64,000 bases of DNA, taken from NCBI GenBank assembly GCA_964469505.1, contig CAYXZO010000003.1, forward strand, positions 1 through 64,000. Direction: 5' to 3'. Positions 1 through 8,084 of the stretch are shown here, piece after piece. The notes beneath the pieces were generated by a model that searched no databases, had not been told where the DNA came from, and saw nothing but the letters and a program-made list of their open reading frames with translations. The translations under genes and the position numbers were made by a program. Every line of letters starts with the position of its first letter. Within the stretch, counting starts at the first letter, position 1. Source of the DNA: CAYXZO01 sp964469505 (lineage in GTDB: Bacteria; Fidelibacterota; UBA8477; JABMPR01).

Positions 1-129
1 GACAATTATTTGGCACATTCTTCCGCTTGTTCCTTTAAAGTTTTACCCAAAAAGCAGGTCGGAAGTATGACCAAATTATGGCTTAGCTAAATAGCACGGA
101 AAAAGTAAAATTTCGCCTAAAAGTCAGCC

Positions 130-2472
130 CTATTCCCCAGCTACAAACGCCTTGGTCACCAGTTTGTGTCCCTCGGCATCGTAGAGCAGCAGTAGATAAA
201 CCCCCGAATTTACCAGCCGTCCGCGGGAATCTCGGCCGTCCCACCAGGCTTCAAAACCTTCCACGGTTCCGGCGAAGCCTGATAGCTCTCGGATAAAATC
301 ACCATTGACGGTGAATATTCTGACGGTGCTGTTATCCATTAACCCCTGGATTATGAGCTTGCCGTGCAGAGCGGGCCTGAAGGGCTGGGGAAAAAGTTTG
401 ACCGCTGAGTAATCTGTGCGGGGGCTAGCAAAGGGAGTTTGCAGGCGGGATAAACCTTTCGCCGTGGAGAAATAAGCGTAGCCAGTGCCGGCGTCAAAAG
501 CGGCGGTGAAAACCTGATTGTCCAGCAGCCCGGAGTTGTCGGTCTGATAACCGTATCCCCCATTAATCCAAGTGCCGTTCTCCTGGCGGCCGTAAACCCC
601 ACCCTCAGCCGTGAGGAACCAGATGTTGTCACGTCCGTCCAGCGCCATGGCAGTAACATCATGGCCCGTCAACTCCCACAGAGTTGGCGAAAGGTTGACT
701 TTGATATAAGAACTCCACTCACCGGCAGTTAAGGTACGCTCGGGCAAAGGCATCACCTGTACCCCCGCTGCTGAGAGAATCCATAAATAGTCGTTCTGAT
801 CCACTATCAGCTGCCGGATATCATTATGGGCCAGGGGCGAACCTACGAAAGAAACCCAATAGGCCACATCCAGCTGTTCCGGCCCCTGGTAATTCTCCAG
901 CACGTACAGCCCACCCCCAGAGAACACTTGTTCCGCCACCTGCCCACCGACCCAGACCCGGTTCCGGCTGTCGATGGCCAGGGCGTTGGGCGCTCGGGTG
1001 GCGATTCCTTCCCCAACGGAGGCCGGGATATACCATACGCTGTCTTCGGGGGTAACGATAGAAATGGCGGCATCACCGCTGCGGATGAGAGCGGAAGTAA
1101 GCCAGATATTACCGGTGGAATCCACGGCCACCGCCCGGGGTAGAGTGTATGTGTCGCTGTCGTAAGTGGGGCTCAAATAACCTCCCCTCACATCGTACAT
1201 CACAGCGGTCTCCAGGGAATCCACATTCAGTCGTAACACGCCTTTCCCCTGGAGGGAAATCAGTATTTCCCCATCGGGCAGGAGCTTTAAATCCTCCGGA
1301 ACCACATTCACCGGCGCCGCCAGAGTGTCCAGAATCAGGCTGGACCACTTTCCCACCGGCCAGGAGTGCTGAACAGTGCGAGAGCCGGCCACGATGTTGC
1401 GCCACCCCTGAGAGCTAAGGATACTGATTCCCTTACGGGACACACCCACAAACCGACCGTCGGGCAAAACGATACTTTTCAAAAAGGTATGGCTGACGGG
1501 AGCATTAGGAGCCACCAGGCGCCAACCATCGGCTGAATTGTGCTTGAGGAAATAATTTTCTCCGGCAATCCATATCCCCTGAGGAGACACCTCAAACAGC
1601 GCGTAGTCGGGCAGGGCCGTTTGCCCATGAAATCCAAAGTCGACAGTCGGTTCCAGGCGATAGAGGCTATCGGCTGCCAGGTAATATGCTCCATCGGCAC
1701 CCTGCCGGAAAACGGCGGCCCCCGCCGGGAGGGAACCAACACTTTTGAGAACGTTGAAATCGAAGACATAGAGGCTGTCATCGCTGGCCACCAGTAATCC
1801 GTTTTCATAACGGGCGATTCCCAGAAAAGTCGATTGTCCCGGAGGAGGTGTGCGGACTTGCCAGACGGAAGGATCTTTAAGGTTGCTGCCCTTCAAGGGC
1901 GCCCATACCAGGGAAGTTGGGGTTATAAACGCCAAATAGTCGCCAGTAATTATCAGCTGAAAAATCTCATCCAGTCCGGTAGCCGCCGTGGGAAAATTCT
2001 CCAGAATATCCAGGTAACGCACTTCCCCAGCTTGGGCTCTGAAGTAGAGCAAGCCTCCTTCCACACCCCGCTTAAAAACGGCAAAAAGAGAATCGCCGCT
2101 AACGGCCAGGGCCGAGATGCCATCAACCTCTAGGCGACTGACACCGGCCACGTCCTCTCCGGTGGGGCTAACTATATGGACCAATTCTCCTGGAGCACCA
2201 AACCCTACCCATAAACGGCCATAGTTATCGGTGGCCAAAGCCCAGGCGTCTGGATTGGGCAACAAATCGTTCCAGGGAGCCATAAAAACGCTGTCGGTAG
2301 TTTGCGCCACTCCCAATACGCCACCATCGGTGGCCAGCCAGAGGGTATCCCCCAGGACCAGAAAATCACGCACCTGGGTGGGTGTCGGGATGTGTTCCCA
2401 AGTACCCACCTGTGCTGCCACCAATAAGGGCAGTAAGCCCCCTATCAATTGCAACCACTGACGTCGTATCAT
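130..2472 (-). CDS. Secreted beta-propeller protein with FlgD-like C-terminal sorting domain (PorZ-like architecture)
   Basis: About 780 residues. The ATG at 2472 is chosen because it opens a clean signal peptide (positively charged MIRRQ, then a hydrophobic stretch ending VAAQ) and overlaps the upstream stop by ATGA; an in-frame start 21 codons earlier would lie inside the upstream gene. The body is a run of propeller-type repeats with recurring blocks such as LWLATDGGV, RLWVGFG, NIWLTS and NIWFLTAEGGVYG. The last ~90 residues form a FlgD-Ig-like domain (FPQPF near the start, then WDGRDSRGRLVNSGVYLLLL), the kind of tail that directs proteins to type IX-like secretion in FCB bacteria. Propellers plus this tail at about 780 residues recall PorZ of the type IX system, but a generic two-component-regulator-type propeller protein is equally possible. 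It is last in the run with the protease and beta-helix genes. Confidence 0.75.
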   Translation of the reverse strand: MIRRQWLQLIGGLLPLLVAAQVGTWEHIPTPTQVRDFLVLGDTLWLATDGGVLGVAQTTDSVFMAPWNDLLPNPDAWALATDNYGRLWVGFGAPGELVHIVSPTGEDVAGVSRLEVDGISALAVSGDSLFAVFKRGVEGGLLYFRAQAGEVRYLDILENFPTAATGLDEIFQLIITGDYLAFITPTSLVWAPLKGSNLKDPSVWQVRTPPPGQSTFLGIARYENGLLVASDDSLYVFDFNVLKSVGSLPAGAAVFRQGADGAYYLAADSLYRLEPTVDFGFHGQTALPDYALFEVSPQGIWIAGENYFLKHNSADGWRLVAPNAPVSHTFLKSIVLPDGRFVGVSRKGISILSSQGWRNIVAGSRTVQHSWPVGKWSSLILDTLAAPVNVVPEDLKLLPDGEILISLQGKGVLRLNVDSLETAVMYDVRGGYLSPTYDSDTYTLPRAVAVDSTGNIWLTSALIRSGDAAISIVTPEDSVWYIPASVGEGIATRAPNALAIDSRNRVWVGGQVAEQVFSGGGLYVLENYQGPEQLDVAYWVSFVGSPLAHNDIRQLIVDQNDYLWILSAAGVQVMPLPERTLTAGEWSSYIKVNLSPTLWELTGHDVTAMALDGRDNIWFLTAEGGVYGRQENGTWINGGYGYQTDNSGLLDNQVFTAAFDAGTGYAYFSTAKGLSRLQTPFASPRTDYSAVKLFPQPFRPALHGKLIIQGLMDNSTVRIFTVNGDFIRELSGFAGTVEGFEAWWDGRDSRGRLVNSGVYLLLLYDAEGHKLVTKAFVAGE

Positions 2473-3359
2473 ATAGAAAAAGGTACGGGTATAAAGCTGG
2501 TTACCAACATGAACAAGGCCGCGGCTGCGATCCATTTCTCTGTGCGGCTGAAAGGCAGGAAGGCATCAAACACGGGGGGGTGCCGGGCACGGCTCAGAAG
2601 GAGTAGCAGGAAAGCCCAGATTAACCAGCTGGAAGAAACCAGTCCCAACAGAAATAGCCCGCCGATGATGTACTTGCCCACTAGATCATGATGGCGCCCC
2701 CATACGGCGAAAGCAATGTGCCCTCCATCAAGCTGGGAAACAGGAATGAGATTCAGCGCCGTCACCAACAGTCCGATCCAGCCGGCAAAAATCAAAGGGA
2801 AATGGTAAATCTCGTTCATGGGGACCGTGGCGGGAAAGAAACTGCTTAAAAAGCGAAACAACAACGAAGACCCCATGGACAACTGCAGGGCCGCCTCCGG
2901 GTGGGAATCAATGCCCATCAGATGATGAATATGTTCGATACGTGCATTTATCTCGGTGGCCTCGGGTAAGGTGGCATAGCCTATGATGATGGCCAGAATG
3001 CTCAGCACATAACTGGCGATGGGCCCAGCTATGGCGATTTCCATCAATGCCCTGCGCCTCCGAATGGGTTCTTTTATGCGAATAACCGCTCCAAAAGTGC
3101 CGATGAAAGTCAGGAAAGGAGGCGCCGGGATAAAATAAGGTAAAGTAGCCGCTACCCGATGTTTACGGGACATCAGGTAATGCCCGGTTTCGTGACAGCC
3201 CAGAATGATCAACAGGGGAATAGAAAAATTCAACCCTGCCCGGATACCGTTTGCTCCCAGCCACAGTCCCTGATAACCCTGCATAGCTGCCCCAGCCACC
3301 AGAGTGGTATAAATAGTGGCAAAGAACAATAGCAGATGAATTCGGGGTATCCGCTGCAT
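2469..3359 (-). CDS. Site-2-type (M50) membrane zinc metalloprotease
   Basis: 296 residues, mostly membrane helices. The zinc-binding motif HETGH is at residues 56-60 inside a predicted helix, and the third-ligand motif is LIPVSQLDGGH (Asp about 211), in the position of the NPxxDG motif of the family. This is the core of intramembrane-cleaving site-2 proteases, which cut transmembrane anchors of regulators or processed proteins. Length matches the compact group without a PDZ domain. The gene starts 2 nt after the upstream beta-helix gene and overlaps the downstream propeller gene by 4 nt, so the three are probably co-translated. The substrate cannot be read from the sequence; one of the neighbouring exported proteins is an inference only. 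Confidence 0.88.
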   Translation of the reverse strand: MQRIPRIHLLLFFATIYTTLVAGAAMQGYQGLWLGANGIRAGLNFSIPLLIILGCHETGHYLMSRKHRVAATLPYFIPAPPFLTFIGTFGAVIRIKEPIRRRRALMEIAIAGPIASYVLSILAIIIGYATLPEATEINARIEHIHHLMGIDSHPEAALQLSMGSSLLFRFLSSFFPATVPMNEIYHFPLIFAGWIGLLVTALNLIPVSQLDGGHIAFAVWGRHHDLVGKYIIGGLFLLGLVSSSWLIWAFLLLLLSRARHPPVFDAFLPFSRTEKWIAAAALFMLVTSFIPVPFSI

Positions 3360-3361
3360 GT

Positions 3362-5611
3362 TTACTCCTCTTTTTCCGTCGGTAAAGCCCCGCGCCAGGA
3401 TTCGGTTCCCGAATCGTCTTGGGGCCCAAGGGCACCGATCCAGGGTTCATAGGCCAGGCAGGGTGAATCTGGTTGGAGGAAAAACTCTTTAGACAACCGC
3501 GGATCGGCCTGGAAGTTATTGCTTGCCGTATCCCACCAGCCGGACTGACCATTCCTCCAGAAACAATTAAAATCCAATGGCAAACCGCGTGAGGGGGTGA
3601 TACGAAATAACTTCTGGTTTTTAATAAAAATATTCCGCTCAACTCCAACGGAAGTTGTCAAAGCATCCGCGAATACTAATCCGTTGCCCGCTACGGTGTT
3701 GTTATTGAACGCGAAATTCCCGGGTTGGGAAAACTGAAATAGCTCCCCGCTGCCGGCCAATATATTGTGTCGGAAAAAGACAGTTGCCGTTTGGCTTAAG
3801 CTGACCACCGGTCCCCGGAGGCGATAGAATCGATTGCCGAAAATTATCACTTTATCCGCTCTAGATAACCGGAGTGCTCTCGAGCCCCCCTGAAATCGGG
3901 AATGGCGCAGGTTCAATTGTTTGAGATCAACGCCTTCAATTCCCAGTTGCAGCTGAGTGAAATTGCAGTTATTGACTGCTACCAGTTTGTTTTCCCTCAG
4001 TTTCACTGCTAAAGGTATGGTATGAAACTGCATTTTTTCCATGGACATATTGCCTTGAACTAGCGATAGCCCAATATGTTTTACATTATTTAATATTCCA
4101 CTCTGTAGGTGGAAAGTACCGTTTTTCAGCAAAAATCCATAATCCGCCCCATAAACGGTATCCTCAACACTCTCACCTTTCTCGAAATCAGCCAATTCAA
4201 CCGCAACCCTGTTGCCCTGAAAAAAGTTGTTTTTCATTGAGATAGTTCTGAGACTCCGACTCTTTAGGCCGTAGCTCCCACCTAAAAAGCGGTTAGAATC
4301 AAGATAGGCGGTTTGCGTGGTATCCACCATCAGGCTGGTGGAGTCCCCGGTGAAAACTGTACGCCAGATAAAAACCTGCCCATATTGTCTGACGTGGCCG
4401 CCTACGGCCATAGGACTGTCAATCAGCCCTTTAAACAAACGAGCCCGCTCCCCCTCTGTGAAGTAGGCTCCTCCTCCGGTGTTGTTTTTAAGCGCGGCTG
4501 CAATCAAGTCGGCACCTGCTATTCGCTTAATAGCCAGCCCCAAACCACCATTTAAAATGGCACTAAATCTACCAATCAGAACACTATCCCCTTTTTCGAA
4601 CCTGAAACCATCACCGGCATTATTTTCACTCCGAAGATTGGTTCCGGCGAAGCTGCCGAATTGATTCACCTGCAACCCGTGGGATTGGCCATCAAGAAAT
4701 TGAATATGAGACATTTCTATGCCTTTGACTTCCCGACAAAAAACACCCGCTCCGCCGTTCCGATGGAATTCCACATCCATGAGCAGCAACGAATCGCCGT
4801 CGCTAACCAGCAGTCCATTCCCTACCGTACGCTGGATACGGCTTTGTTCCAATCGGGAAATAGGCACCGACGTCAATACCACTCCATCCGCACCGATTTC
4901 ATCTAGCTTCAATCCTACCAGACGTACACGCTCGACACGCCGCAGAAGTATGCCGAAAGTTTTTACGCGTTGCAGTCCCAGCTCATCCACCCATACCCCC
5001 GCAGCATTCTCAGCGACCAGGGCCGGGCCCTCGAGATCGTGAAAAGCTGCGGTTCTCAATCTCAGTTTTGATCCGCTGTTCAGCTGAATTGCCGGCCCCT
5101 GCAAGTGAGTAATTTCCAGATCTTCCGCCCGGAGGTTCAGGCTGTCACCTTTGACCCCACCCAGGCGAAAACCTTCTATAAAGCAATCCTTGATTTCCAC
5201 TATTGAACCGGGGGTAGCTTCAATGGCCCAGCGGCCACCGATGGACAAATCACAATGTTCCAGCCGCAGATAACCGCCCTCGACTCGAATCAGCGGCATG
5301 GTGTCGGTTGTTGCCCCCCGAAAAATCCAATCCCGCAGGATTACAACTCCATTGGATTTAATGATCAACGCCCCCATGGGGGCTGCGCGCCATACCGGTC
5401 TGCGCCGGGGATTGCCCTCCAAACGCAGCGTACGATCGACTACCATGGTGGTTTCAATAACAACACCCTGATAGCGATAGGCCAGAAACCACAGGGAGGG
5501 TTTGACTTGAGAAAGGCTGGAAATTTTGCGGGCCGGTTGGTGTTCCAGCCTCAGATTTGGGGCGGAACCGCAATTGAAAAGTAGGATACTGAACAAAACA
5601 GCCCCTAACAA
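3362..5611 (-). CDS. Right-handed parallel beta-helix (PbH1) lipoprotein; start uncertain
   Basis: The open frame runs back through the tRNA-Sec gene to 5893, but that part cannot be protein. After the tRNA there is no ATG or GTG; the first usable codon is the TTG at 5611, giving about 749 residues. It opens a short hydrophobic stretch ending LLFNC-GS, a plausible lipobox, so the product is probably an outer-membrane or periplasmic lipoprotein. The body is a long series of about 20-25-residue repeats typical of right-handed beta-helices, for example GADGVVLTS, GNGLLVSDGD, GAGVFCREV and GDGFRFEKGD. Such folds bind or cleave polysaccharide, but I see no clear catalytic set. No good ribosome binding site precedes TTG, and the start lies in the loop of a terminator-like hairpin. 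It precedes the M50 protease by 2 nt. Confidence 0.75.
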   Translation of the reverse strand: MLGAVLFSILLFNCGSAPNLRLEHQPARKISSLSQVKPSLWFLAYRYQGVVIETTMVVDRTLRLEGNPRRRPVWRAAPMGALIIKSNGVVILRDWIFRGATTDTMPLIRVEGGYLRLEHCDLSIGGRWAIEATPGSIVEIKDCFIEGFRLGGVKGDSLNLRAEDLEITHLQGPAIQLNSGSKLRLRTAAFHDLEGPALVAENAAGVWVDELGLQRVKTFGILLRRVERVRLVGLKLDEIGADGVVLTSVPISRLEQSRIQRTVGNGLLVSDGDSLLLMDVEFHRNGGAGVFCREVKGIEMSHIQFLDGQSHGLQVNQFGSFAGTNLRSENNAGDGFRFEKGDSVLIGRFSAILNGGLGLAIKRIAGADLIAAALKNNTGGGAYFTEGERARLFKGLIDSPMAVGGHVRQYGQVFIWRTVFTGDSTSLMVDTTQTAYLDSNRFLGGSYGLKSRSLRTISMKNNFFQGNRVAVELADFEKGESVEDTVYGADYGFLLKNGTFHLQSGILNNVKHIGLSLVQGNMSMEKMQFHTIPLAVKLRENKLVAVNNCNFTQLQLGIEGVDLKQLNLRHSRFQGGSRALRLSRADKVIIFGNRFYRLRGPVVSLSQTATVFFRHNILAGSGELFQFSQPGNFAFNNNTVAGNGLVFADALTTSVGVERNIFIKNQKLFRITPSRGLPLDFNCFWRNGQSGWWDTASNNFQADPRLSKEFFLQPDSPCLAYEPWIGALGPQDDSGTESWRGALPTEKEE

Positions 5612-5624
5612 CTTAAAGGGGCTG
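5594..5624 (-). terminator. Terminator-like hairpin after tRNA-Sec
   Basis: On the minus strand CAGCCCC pairs with GGGGCTG, and an inner TAA/TTA pairing leaves a GTTG loop and a 2-nt bulge. TTTTGTT follows. It sits 32 nt after the end of tRNA-Sec and fits a Rho-independent terminator. It also covers the probable TTG start of the next gene, so it might instead act as an attenuator. Confidence 0.5.
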
Positions 5625-5655
5625 GTAAAATAAGCTGACCGATCAAAGAGTTTGC

Positions 5656-5746
5656 GGGAATGTATAGGAGTCGAACCTATCTGCCGGGTCCACACCGGCA
5701 CAACAGCTTTGAAGGCTGCGGTAGCCACCGGGCTACAGACATTCCC
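5656..5746 (-). tRNA. selC: tRNA-Sec (anticodon UCA)
   Basis: 91 nt. On the minus strand an 8-bp acceptor stem (GGGAATGT with ACATTCCC), a 6-bp D stem with a 4-nt loop (GTAGCC-CGGT-GGCTAC), an anticodon stem with loop CTTCAAA giving anticodon UCA, a long variable arm (about TGCCG/CGGCA) and a 5-bp T stem (ATAGG/CCTAT, loop TTCGACT). The 8+5 acceptor/T geometry, 6-bp D stem and long arm are diagnostic of bacterial selenocysteine tRNA. CCA is not encoded. The first base of the tRNA is the last base of the upstream SPOR gene stop codon, so it is probably cut out of a longer operon transcript or has a promoter inside that gene. The selenoprotein gene at 21513 in this window needs this tRNA. Confidence 0.96.
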
Positions 5747-6573
5747 TATTTCAAAGGAACGGGAAACGTGGACAATCCCAGTTCCTTTTGAAGTCTCAGA
5801 CGATCCTGTTCCGCCTCCCTGCGGGTAGTATAACCGGTTATCCACACCAGGTAAAGGCGGGTCCCATGGCTGGTTCGAACTACAATTTTGCAATCCCGTC
5901 CGGTGCCCCTGATTTCCGACAATAGAGCTTCAGCGTTATTACGTTTGCTGAAGGCCCCAGCCTGGAGGGCGTAATTCCCGTCACTCCGCTGCTCTTGTTC
6001 TACGGGTTCTCCCAGTTTGCGGGGGGCCGCTGCCGGAGCAGGGGCGGGAGCAGCCTCCGGAACCCGATCGAAAGCTTTCAACTCCTGGGGTACGTCGAAT
6101 TCATAGCCTACAAATTGCCGTCGCGCCCAGGCCAAATCCACTTTACCACTGTCCAATAACCTGGCCGCGATATCAGCCCGTAACAATTGATTCATGGCGG
6201 TCTGAATGTAATCGGTGCGCCTCAGTTTTTTCAAGGCAGGTTTGAAATAGCGCCGGCACTGATGGTACAATCCCTGGGCATAATAGTACTGACCCAGAAA
6301 GTAATTTGAATAAACCGCCCAGCGAGTGCGAGGGTGATTCCGGACAATGGTTTTATAGATCCCAGCCGCCAGGGCCGCATTGCGGGTAGTACGGGCCTGG
6401 AGATACAACACCCCCGGATGGCCGGGGTATCGGAAAGCCAGGCTATCCAGCGCCTGACGAACTTCCTTAAACCGTCCCGCCTCCAAAGCTTGCAGCAAAG
6501 GTGTCAGCTCTTGGGACAAAGCATTTGAAACCAGAGCACTGACCAGTAAACCGACTGCCAGCCACTTCCTCAC
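5746..6573 (-). CDS. Exported SPOR-domain protein with TPR-like N-terminal region
   Basis: 275 residues from the GTG at 6573. This start is preferred because GGAG lies 5 nt upstream and GTG overlaps the lapB stop as GTGA; a longer version starting at 6636 would run far into lapB. A signal peptide (RKWLAVGLLVSALVSNALSQ) is followed by a helical region with TPR-like pairs (LLQALEAGRFKEVRQAL, YYAQGLYHQCRRYF), a Pro/Ala-rich linker, and a C-terminal SPOR domain (ALQAGAFSKRNNAEALL to the end). SPOR domains bind denuded peptidoglycan glycan strands, typically at division sites. The product is therefore likely a periplasmic wall-associated protein. Its stop codon ends on the first base of tRNA-Sec. 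The precise role is not known. Confidence 0.85.
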   Translation of the reverse strand: MRKWLAVGLLVSALVSNALSQELTPLLQALEAGRFKEVRQALDSLAFRYPGHPGVLYLQARTTRNAALAAGIYKTIVRNHPRTRWAVYSNYFLGQYYYAQGLYHQCRRYFKPALKKLRRTDYIQTAMNQLLRADIAARLLDSGKVDLAWARRQFVGYEFDVPQELKAFDRVPEAAPAPAPAAAPRKLGEPVEQEQRSDGNYALQAGAFSKRNNAEALLSEIRGTGRDCKIVVRTSHGTRLYLVWITGYTTRREAEQDRLRLQKELGLSTFPVPLK

Positions 6574-7676
6574 TGTATCTCCAAATGACCACATTGAGGA
6601 CAAATATACAACAATTGATCGCTGGTATAACCACACGCATGACAGGTGCGGTAACGTTGCTTATCCTGCTCCTGCAGGTATTGTTCCATCTCTTTCAACA
6701 TCTCTTTGGTTTTCCCTAGTCGACCATATAGTCGTAACAGAGCCAGGAGTATCAACGTGTCGGCTTTATCAGTGGGTATTTCTTCCAGTAGATTAAGAGC
6801 TTCCCGCACCTCACCCTTGCGCTCATAGTAACTGGCTAGGCCCAGCAAAACATCGGGATTATTGGGTTGCTTGCGCCGCAACCGCCGGTAAAAACGTTCC
6901 ACTTCCTCGAACTCCCCCAGTTCGAAATAGAGCTTCTCTATTTCGGGGAAAATGGAGACGCCCCGCTGGGGATCAAGTTCGGCAAAAGTAGTGAGATAAT
7001 CCACGGCATGGCGGAATTGCCCTTCATCCCGACTTATCAGGCCCAGGTAATAGTACGGAGCGGCACAGAGACCTAATTTAATTGCCTGCCGCAAAAGACT
7101 TTTGGCTTCGGATTGATTGCCTGCCCGAATTTGTTCCACCGCCTGATACGTTTTATATAAAGCCGGCAACTGGGGATCCAAATCGGGATTAAGCTTTTTC
7201 TCCTGTTGGAAAGCCTCCACGGCCCCTTCCCAATCCCGCAGTGCCACTCGAGCCTCGCGTATGGCTCGCGCAGCCCATCGGTTCTTCCGATCCAGTTCCA
7301 GTATTTGAGTAGCATACTCAATAGCCTGATGATGATCACCCAATTCCTGGTAGTCTTTCACCAAACCGGTAAGCACCATTAGACGGAATGGTGGAGAGAG
7401 ATCTTCATGGGTCAGCAGGTCCCGGTGGATTCCTGCGGCTCGCAGGGCATCTCCCTGTTCCCGATAGATTTCACCAATCCGCCAGAATACTTCCAGGCGG
7501 CTGGTGTCCCGGTGAGCAATCTCCAACAACAGCTTTAATCCCCTGGAGGTGCGTCCCGCCAGTAATGCTCCCAGAGCTTCCACTTCCAAATCTTTAAGGC
7601 TACGATGGCGTTTGCGGCGGAAAAGAGAAAAACCGGGGACCCGGAATTTGGGAAAAGAGAAAAACTTGCGACTCAT
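6570..7676 (-). CDS. lapB: LapB/YciM-like TPR protein with rubredoxin-type zinc domain
   Basis: 368 residues. A basic N-terminus (KFRVPGFSLFRRKRH) is followed by about nine tetratricopeptide repeats, and the last ~25 residues carry the paired knuckles CHACG and CPQCG. TPR array plus C-terminal rubredoxin-like metal site is the architecture of LapB (YciM), which in E. coli brings LpxC to FtsH and so limits lipid A synthesis. The N-terminal transmembrane helix of E. coli LapB is not obvious here, so membrane attachment may come through LapA, whose gene is directly upstream and overlaps by ATGA. The pairing supports the call and implies an LPS-bearing outer membrane. Confidence 0.85.
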   Translation of the reverse strand: MSRKFFSFPKFRVPGFSLFRRKRHRSLKDLEVEALGALLAGRTSRGLKLLLEIAHRDTSRLEVFWRIGEIYREQGDALRAAGIHRDLLTHEDLSPPFRLMVLTGLVKDYQELGDHHQAIEYATQILELDRKNRWAARAIREARVALRDWEGAVEAFQQEKKLNPDLDPQLPALYKTYQAVEQIRAGNQSEAKSLLRQAIKLGLCAAPYYYLGLISRDEGQFRHAVDYLTTFAELDPQRGVSIFPEIEKLYFELGEFEEVERFYRRLRRKQPNNPDVLLGLASYYERKGEVREALNLLEEIPTDKADTLILLALLRLYGRLGKTKEMLKEMEQYLQEQDKQRYRTCHACGYTSDQLLYICPQCGHLEIQ

Positions 7677-8023
7677 GAAGACTTATCGGCTTCCGTTTCG
7701 GTAGTTGAACTTTTCTGGTTACTCACGGTAATGGGTGGGTTATCCAACACTGCCGTGCGCCGCTGCTCCAGCTCGGTTTTAACTTTGCGGTATTCTTTCT
7801 CAAGCAATTTGAGGGCCTTTCGCAACCGCATGTTCTGGGTGACCGTAACAGCGAATCCCAGTAAAACTCCTACTGCGACACATCCCAGAATGATGGTATA
7901 AAGGGGCAAATTCGGATAAGTGAGCCCAAAGAACTTCAGGGTGACCGGAACGCTGTTTTGGGTCAATAACCAGACGGCAATAATGGTCAAAAAAATGCTG
8001 AAAAAGATCTTTACTTCACGCAT
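7673..8023 (-). CDS. lapA: LapA-domain inner-membrane protein
   Basis: 116 residues with two transmembrane helices (about residues 5-22 and 40-62), then a cytoplasmic coiled coil (LRKALKLLEKEYRKVKTELEQRR) and a polar tail. The pattern NSVPVTLKFFG between the helices is typical of the LapA family (formerly DUF1049). LapA partners LapB in LPS assembly control. The gene is first of the pair and overlaps lapB by 4 nt. Sixty-one bases separate it from miaB upstream. Confidence 0.85.
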   Translation of the reverse strand: MREVKIFFSIFLTIIAVWLLTQNSVPVTLKFFGLTYPNLPLYTIILGCVAVGVLLGFAVTVTQNMRLRKALKLLEKEYRKVKTELEQRRTAVLDNPPITVSNQKSSTTETEADKSS

Positions 8024-8084
8024 GATTAGAATCCTTCAAAAAATGGGGCTCAGATAGTAATTATCCAACGGAGATGAATCTTTT

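Noticed and set aside
1..129. Possible gene edge at the left end of the window
   Set aside because: Short frames on both strands have no recognisable sequence; an ATG at 18 on the minus strand has only a weak binding site and five codons visible.
5612..5893. N-terminal extension of the beta-helix protein through the tRNA-Sec gene
   Set aside because: The translated segment is just the tRNA sequence and part of the upstream gene; the tRNA is well supported.
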